NCBI GenBank assembly: GCA_016281815.1 | Contig: JAEEJK010000037.1 | Coordinates: 1 to 42,840 of the forward strand | Source of the DNA: Prevotella sp. | GTDB lineage: Bacteria > Bacteroidota > Bacteroidia > Bacteroidales > Bacteroidaceae | DNA length: 42,840 bases | Direction: 5' to 3' | Part shown: positions 40,101-42,840 of the stretch, piece after piece | Numbering within the stretch: the stretch's first letter is position 1 | How the letters are laid out: each line of letters opens with the position of its first letter | Notes under the pieces: model-generated | Told to the model about the DNA's origin: nothing | Database searches by the model: none | The model's input: the letters and a program-made list of their open reading frames with translations, nothing else | Program-made: the position numbers and the translations under genes

Positions 40101-40583
40101 ACCGTTGGGGTCGCCTGTCGAGGTGACAATCAGGCCGGCCACCTTGCCCTGCAACATGGATGCGGGGTCGGTGAACACACCTTTGTTGAGGTCTTCAGCC
40201 TTGACGGTGGTAATCGAGGAGGTCACATCCTTGCGGCGCATGGTACCGTAACCCACGACAACCACCTCGTTGAGGGTGGCATTGTCTTCCTTGAGGGTGA
40301 CACTCTGACCGGCAGAGATCGTCATCGGCTCATAACCGATATAACTGACATTGAGTTTGGCTCCGGGCTTCACATTGAGTCTGTAGCGGCCATCGATGTC
40401 AGTGACGGCACCATTCTGTGTGCCAGCCTCCATGACGGTGACACCGATGAGCGGCTCGCCTTGGGCATCGGTGATCACACCGGTGACCTCATTTTGTGCG
40501 AAAGCCGTACTGCACGCAAACAGAGCCATCGAAAGCAACACTTTCGATAGTCTCCTTGAATTGAAGAATCGTACTTTTAGCAT
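37107..40583 (-). CDS. SusC/RagA transporter with a fused C-terminal OmpA-like domain
   Basis: A 1158-residue TonB-linked transporter. After the signal peptide (LLSMALFACSTAFAQ) comes the carboxypeptidase-regulatory-like domain (VTGVITDAQGEPLIGVTVME), then EVVVVGYGTMRRKDVTSSI and the plug (YVIDGIPGVDISMVAPDDIE). The barrel ends near residue 992 (MMVGVKVNFGG). Unlike ordinary SusC proteins it does not stop there. An Ala/Lys linker and short coiled coil (IDRLNGEVNRLRAENDNL) lead into an OmpA-family domain at about 1053-1158. There, GYADKQTGTPEINAKLAKER contains D1095 and R1111, the pair that contacts the diaminopimelate stem peptide in OmpA proteins. The C-terminus of a TonB barrel faces the periplasm, so the topology allows peptidoglycan binding. 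GH28 lies 63 nt upstream and SusD 21 nt downstream. Confidence 0.95.
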   Translation of the reverse strand: MLKVRFFNSRRLSKVLLSMALFACSTAFAQNEVTGVITDAQGEPLIGVTVMEAGTQNGAVTDIDGRYRLNVKPGAKLNVSYIGYEPMTISAGQSVTLKEDNATLNEVVVVGYGTMRRKDVTSSITTVKAEDLNKGVFTDPASMLQGKVAGLIVTSTGDPNGAPSITLRGASSLRSGAMSPYYVIDGIPGVDISMVAPDDIESIDVLRDATATAIYGSKAANGVIIITTKSGSKAERTNVTYNGYVAFDMISKKLDIATADDIRGYVKANGLDYGYDKGGNTDWQDEVLRTAVSHNHNVSINGGNTRTKYMASVNYGNREGVIRGSYNHRLNVRSLISTKVLKDRLELSAGLNGMYGKHVGVKMDNEGASVLDAMNYFLPLNPIKDDNGNWFRGTGSKNYNPLSLINEDTAENIWKREQFIAKAALKIVEGLVLNTNYSFNHYQRTYSAYDTHKTQLEGVSAYNGRADRSTWFGDEHTLEIYGNYNQTFADVHTIALMAGYSWEEKRYGDGFGVIVHDFYDDYLKWNNLSYASTIDGMNGVVSGTKETIRNISFYGRASYSYAGRYMLQGTIRRDGSSVFGKDHRWGTFPSVSAAWNITEENFMKNQKFFSTLKLRAGYGVSGNAMGFGAYTAYATYGASGFFDYNGKSWRTLAATKNANPDLKWESTGMINIGLDFGFLKNRINGTLEVYQKKTKDLIWDYPVSTNIYPFGSIAANVGEITNKGIELTVNIDAIRTKNFNWMTTINLSHNKNTVDKLSNDKFEVGTFTQGDPMVAGVSSNGYTQRIIEGESLGTFYTYEFAGYKDGKSTYYVRDENTGERTGEVTNEPGFKDRTITGCAQPKLNLGWNNTFTYKNLSASLFFTGVFGNKIYNGARANYSSPEMFNNGKNVLKEFITDRPATDNLPNYPSDRYLENGSYFRLSSATLGYTFTKFNNWIESLQLYATCNNVFTITGYKGLDPEVNMGGIDPGIDYRWSTYPHTRTMMVGVKVNFGGGSEAKATAAAKTVYVTDNAEIDRLNGEVNRLRAENDNLRTRKPENTKEVINTKEFITYPHFVNFALRETKVQDREVVNLKYVAEMIKSVPGKKFSVIGYADKQTGTPEINAKLAKERAQNVYDVLTKQYGVSANQLTLDSKGGVDTMFLNDPGLSRSVIISEVK

Positions 40584-40646
40584 AATTGTTTGTAATTAGA
40601 TTGATATTAGGTTTGGTTTTTGTTTCGTTTTTGTGGGTGCACCAAC

Positions 40647-42044
40647 TCAGAATTCTCCTTTGATGAAGATGCGCTCGCTGTTCTTCTCCATGTGGTTGAG
40701 CCCTTTCTTGGGGAAACCAGCCTTTCCCCAGTCCACGAACAGCCCGTTGACAACGATGTCGCTGGCGGTATCGACATAGATGCCATGCACCTGTCCGCTG
40801 ACGAATCCCTCGCCCCGGCATGGGCGCTTGTCATACACCCCACCCTCGTAAGGAGTTGTCCTGCGCATGGTGAGGGTGATATTGTTGAGGTAGATATGGT
40901 TGACCTTGTCTTTCGTGTCGCCTCCGATGAAGCATCCGTTCTCTGAGGTCGCCTGGATGTTGTTGAACCAGATGCGCGACACCTCACCGCAGCGCCCCTC
41001 AGTCTGGCCTTTGGGGAAGCGCCAGTTGGCATCCTTATGGTTGCCGTTGGCACGGGGATACGACGTGACGTAGATGGGTTCGGCCTTGCCCCACCACACG
41101 TCCGACCACAGGCGGCAGTCGAGGAGGATATTGGAGAACACCACATCACTCACCGTACCCTCGTCGCGGTTTTGGATGCCCAGTCCTCGGTTGGAGGCCG
41201 TGATGACGCAGTTGTCGAACAAGACGTTGTAGATGGAGTCCACGTTCTCGCTGCCAATCTTGATGGCACACGAGCGGCTTGTCATCACGCAGTTGGTCAC
41301 CGTGATGTCGTGGCACGAGCCATATTGCTCCGTCTCGCGGCGGTTTTTCAGGCAGATGCAGTCGTCGCCGCTGGTGATGTGGCAGTTGGCGATACGCACG
41401 TTGCGTGAATGGTCGATGTCGATGCCGTCGCCATTGCGTATCTTGAGGTTGTTGAGCAGGTTGATGCCGTCGATGACCGCACCATCGCAGCCCACGAGGT
41501 GGAGCGTCCAATAAGCGCCGTCGCGGATGGTGATGTCACGCACGGTCAGGTTGCGCACCCCAGTGAGGGTGAGCACATGCGGACGGGGGTCGAAAGTAGT
41601 CACGGGCTTGAGTTCATAGGAGTCCTCCAGTTCTGCTCCCATGAACGCCACCCCATTGCCGTCGATGGTGCCATGCCCCATGATGGTGATGTTCTCCGCG
41701 CCATCGGCATAGAGCCACATCATGCCCTCGCCCTCATTGGCTCCGAAGGCACTGAGGCGGTAAACGCTCTCATCGGGATTGGCACGCAGCACGGATGTGG
41801 ATGTCAGGAACAGGACCACGTTTGACTTCAGCCTTACGGGGCCGCAGAGATAGGTGTGTCCCGGACTGAAAATGACGATGCCACCGCCCTCAGCGGAGCA
41901 TTGGTCGATGGCTTGCTGGATAGCCACGGCATCATCCGTCTTGCCATCGCCACGGGCACCTAATTGCATGGGGTCGACAACAAACTCGGCCATCATCCGA
42001 AGCGTGACCAGCAACATCAAAAAAAGGGTGAGAAATTTTCTCAT
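40647..42044 (-). CDS. GH28 family glycosidase (polygalacturonase-like)
   Basis: A 465-residue secreted right-handed beta-helix enzyme (signal peptide FLTLFLMLLVTLRMMA). The entry motif QLGARGDGKTDDAVAIQQAI is typical of pectinase-fold proteins. Catalytic segments are NGDGIDIDHSRNVRI, SGDDCICLK and SCAIKIGSE, which supply the paired aspartates and the RIK-like lysine. The GHG histidine motif is replaced as in many bacterial exo-type or rhamnogalacturonan-active members. GH28 usually cuts galacturonic acid linkages in pectin, but the exact linkage is not clear from sequence. It is the first gene of the SusCD operon, with a promoter at 42161-42191 and a leader of about 110 nt containing an 11-bp direct repeat (TTGTTAGGTTA at 42051 and 42108). 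Confidence 0.92.
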   Translation of the reverse strand: MRKFLTLFLMLLVTLRMMAEFVVDPMQLGARGDGKTDDAVAIQQAIDQCSAEGGGIVIFSPGHTYLCGPVRLKSNVVLFLTSTSVLRANPDESVYRLSAFGANEGEGMMWLYADGAENITIMGHGTIDGNGVAFMGAELEDSYELKPVTTFDPRPHVLTLTGVRNLTVRDITIRDGAYWTLHLVGCDGAVIDGINLLNNLKIRNGDGIDIDHSRNVRIANCHITSGDDCICLKNRRETEQYGSCHDITVTNCVMTSRSCAIKIGSENVDSIYNVLFDNCVITASNRGLGIQNRDEGTVSDVVFSNILLDCRLWSDVWWGKAEPIYVTSYPRANGNHKDANWRFPKGQTEGRCGEVSRIWFNNIQATSENGCFIGGDTKDKVNHIYLNNITLTMRRTTPYEGGVYDKRPCRGEGFVSGQVHGIYVDTASDIVVNGLFVDWGKAGFPKKGLNHMEKNSERIFIKGEF

Positions 42045-42160
42045 TACTGTTTGTTAGGTTAACAATGTCATGGTCAAACACTCTCCTCAGAGTATCTTCT
42101 CAATATCTTGTTAGGTTATTTCTATTGGTTATAGTTAAGTGCTATCAATATTTGCACGGA

Positions 42161-42191
42161 CAAAAATAGGAATTAGATTTGAAAACTGCAA
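42161..42191 (-). promoter_or_regulatory. Promoter of the GH28-SusC-SusD operon
   Basis: On the minus strand TTG (42191-42189), a 20-nt spacer and TATTTTTG (42168-42161) fit the consensus, with G in place of the first T of TTTG. The leader to the GH28 ATG is about 110 nt and includes a weak ACTCT/AGAGT hairpin (42080-42093) and the two TTGTTAGGTTA repeats, possible operator or processing sites. Confidence 0.6.
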
Positions 42192-42231
42192 CTTTTTCCA
42201 TGTTTTTTTCAAAAAGTAGCGGAAAAACAGC

Positions 42232-42266
42232 AAAAAAAGAGGTTGGTGCAGGAAGCTACCAACCTC
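42232..42266 (-). terminator. Rho-independent terminator downstream of the DUF4143 remnant
   Basis: On the minus strand a 9-bp stem (GAGGTTGGT/ACCAACCTC, 42266-42239) is followed by seven T (42238-42232). A second hairpin (GATTTCGA/TCGAAATC, 42274-42293) lies just before it. It faces transcription coming from the decayed ATPase gene on the right and insulates the GH28 promoter. Confidence 0.82.
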
Positions 42267-42413
42267 GAGGGCTGATTTCGAAACATCGAAATCCAAAAAA
42301 TTATTGCTGCAAATATAAAGGTCATTATCAACAAAAGCAAATTTTTTGCAATAAATCTTTTGTTTTTAACATTTGAGGGAGTTTTTGGGCAGTTTTGCCC
42401 TCCCCTGATACGC

Positions 42414-42524
42414 AGTGTATACAAGATAGCGGTTACTGATGCGTCCTGAGAATTTCTTGCAGAACTCATCAAGTGACTTGTGGGTTTTGTAGCCAGATGA
42501 CTTGACTTCTAAAGGAGCGAAAAT
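42414..42524 (-). pseudogene. C-terminal fragment of a DUF4143-type AAA ATPase
   Basis: On the minus strand the residues PLEVKSSGYKTHKSLDEFCK, then KFSGRISNRYLVYT match the end of the DUF4143 ATPases common in Bacteroidota (the VEVKSG-like nuclease-fold strand and the helix after it). About 37 residues of a protein normally near 400 remain. Upstream sequence is AT-rich with a repeated GGAATCCCCAAATTT and cannot encode the rest. The terminator at 42232-42266 probably belonged to this gene. Confidence 0.65.
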
Positions 42525-42538
42525 TAGTCTTTTTGTTG

Positions 42539-42585
42539 GAATCCCCAAATTTGTTTTCGCAAATACGTATGGAATCCCCAAATTT
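42539..42585. repeat. 15-bp direct repeat (GGAATCCCCAAATTT)
   Basis: Exact copies at 42539-42553 and 42571-42585, 32 bp apart, lie immediately upstream (in the minus sense) of the DUF4143 fragment. They may mark the junction where the rest of the gene was lost. Confidence 0.75.
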
Positions 42586-42655
42586 TTTATTAATCGGAAT
42601 TGATTAATAACTGAAGTTTCCCACCCATTCAAATACACTAATCTTTCATTTATCC

Positions 42656-42826
42656 CGAATTAGAGAATTAGAGAATTATTTCATTACGACAAGAATTATA
42701 AGGAATTGGAGAAGAAATGGCAGGCCATTCTGCAATAGCAAGGTGAAATTCCGTCGCTTGCGACAAACCATTCTTGAAAATTCTTTTGTGTTGCATATAA
42801 TTCTTAAATTCTCAAATTCGTGACAG
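42656..42826. repeat. Segment flanked by inverted GAATTAGAGAATT-type repeats
   Basis: CCCGAATTAGAGAATTAGAG at 42656 onward and, in inverse orientation, TTCTTAAATTCTCAAATTCG near 42802 border about 120 bp that contain a GTCGC-TT-GCGAC palindrome at about 42752. The border motifs are the same kind as the unit start in the 20039-20553 array. No gene is visible from 42525 to the window end. Confidence 0.6.
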
Positions 42827-42840
42827 AAAAACTTGAGAAA

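Overview
The window looks like a chromosomal segment of a Bacteroidota bacterium, most likely Prevotella or a close relative. The evidence is two SusC/SusD pairs, several TonB-linked outer-membrane proteins, GH92/GH89/GH28 glycosidases with signal peptides, LytTR regulation, and many promoters of the Bacteroidota form TTTG-N19/20-TAnnTTTG. Genes are about half G+C. The intergenic spaces are AT-rich and full of short tandem repeats. The genus is an inference from protein style, not a measured match.

Layout. 1-1606: sulfur assimilation, with the 3' end of an O-acetylhomoserine sulfhydrylase followed by cysK with its own promoter and a strong terminator. 1607-3384: a gene-poor, repeat-rich island with tandem repeats, two near-identical 36-nt palindromes, an orphan antitoxin with the stump of its toxin, and six 23-bp repeats. 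3385-9607 (minus strand): a housekeeping and envelope cluster of DUF4348-like lipoprotein, murB, MBL-fold hydrolase and LytTR membrane regulator, then a TonB-dependent receptor and a small secreted protein. 9764-10801: pheS. 10950-16814 (minus): a secreted protein, then SusD and SusC of a small uptake pair without local glycosidases. 17139-24724 (plus): an outer-membrane beta-barrel protein, a 108-bp tandem array, a lipoprotein, two zinc-ribbon membrane proteins of unknown role and an SDR oxidoreductase.

24932-42044 (minus): a polysaccharide-utilisation-like region. It runs GH28, SusC carrying a C-terminal OmpA-like domain, SusD, terminator and new promoter, GH92, histidine-phosphatase-GH92 fusion, GH89, HGSNAT-like transmembrane acetyltransferase, and a B3/B4-domain protein. 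No HTCS, ECF sigma or AraC-type regulator is visible here. 42045-42840: promoter region of GH28, then a decayed C-terminal piece of a DUF4143 ATPase with its terminator still present, and repeats.

The most interesting signals are: (a) the SusC transporter fused to an OmpA-type peptidoglycan-binding domain; (b) the adjacent HGSNAT-like and GH89 genes, which mirror two consecutive human lysosomal heparan-degradation steps, in one operon with two GH92 alpha-mannosidases, one fused to a histidine acid phosphatase. Together these activities would fit a phosphorylated, mannose- and alpha-glucosamine-containing glycan such as a GPI-anchor core; this is a hypothesis. (c) Tandem-repeat arrays begin exactly at the stop codons of three unrelated genes; (d) two consensus promoters lie so close to the start codon that the mRNAs should be leaderless or nearly so.
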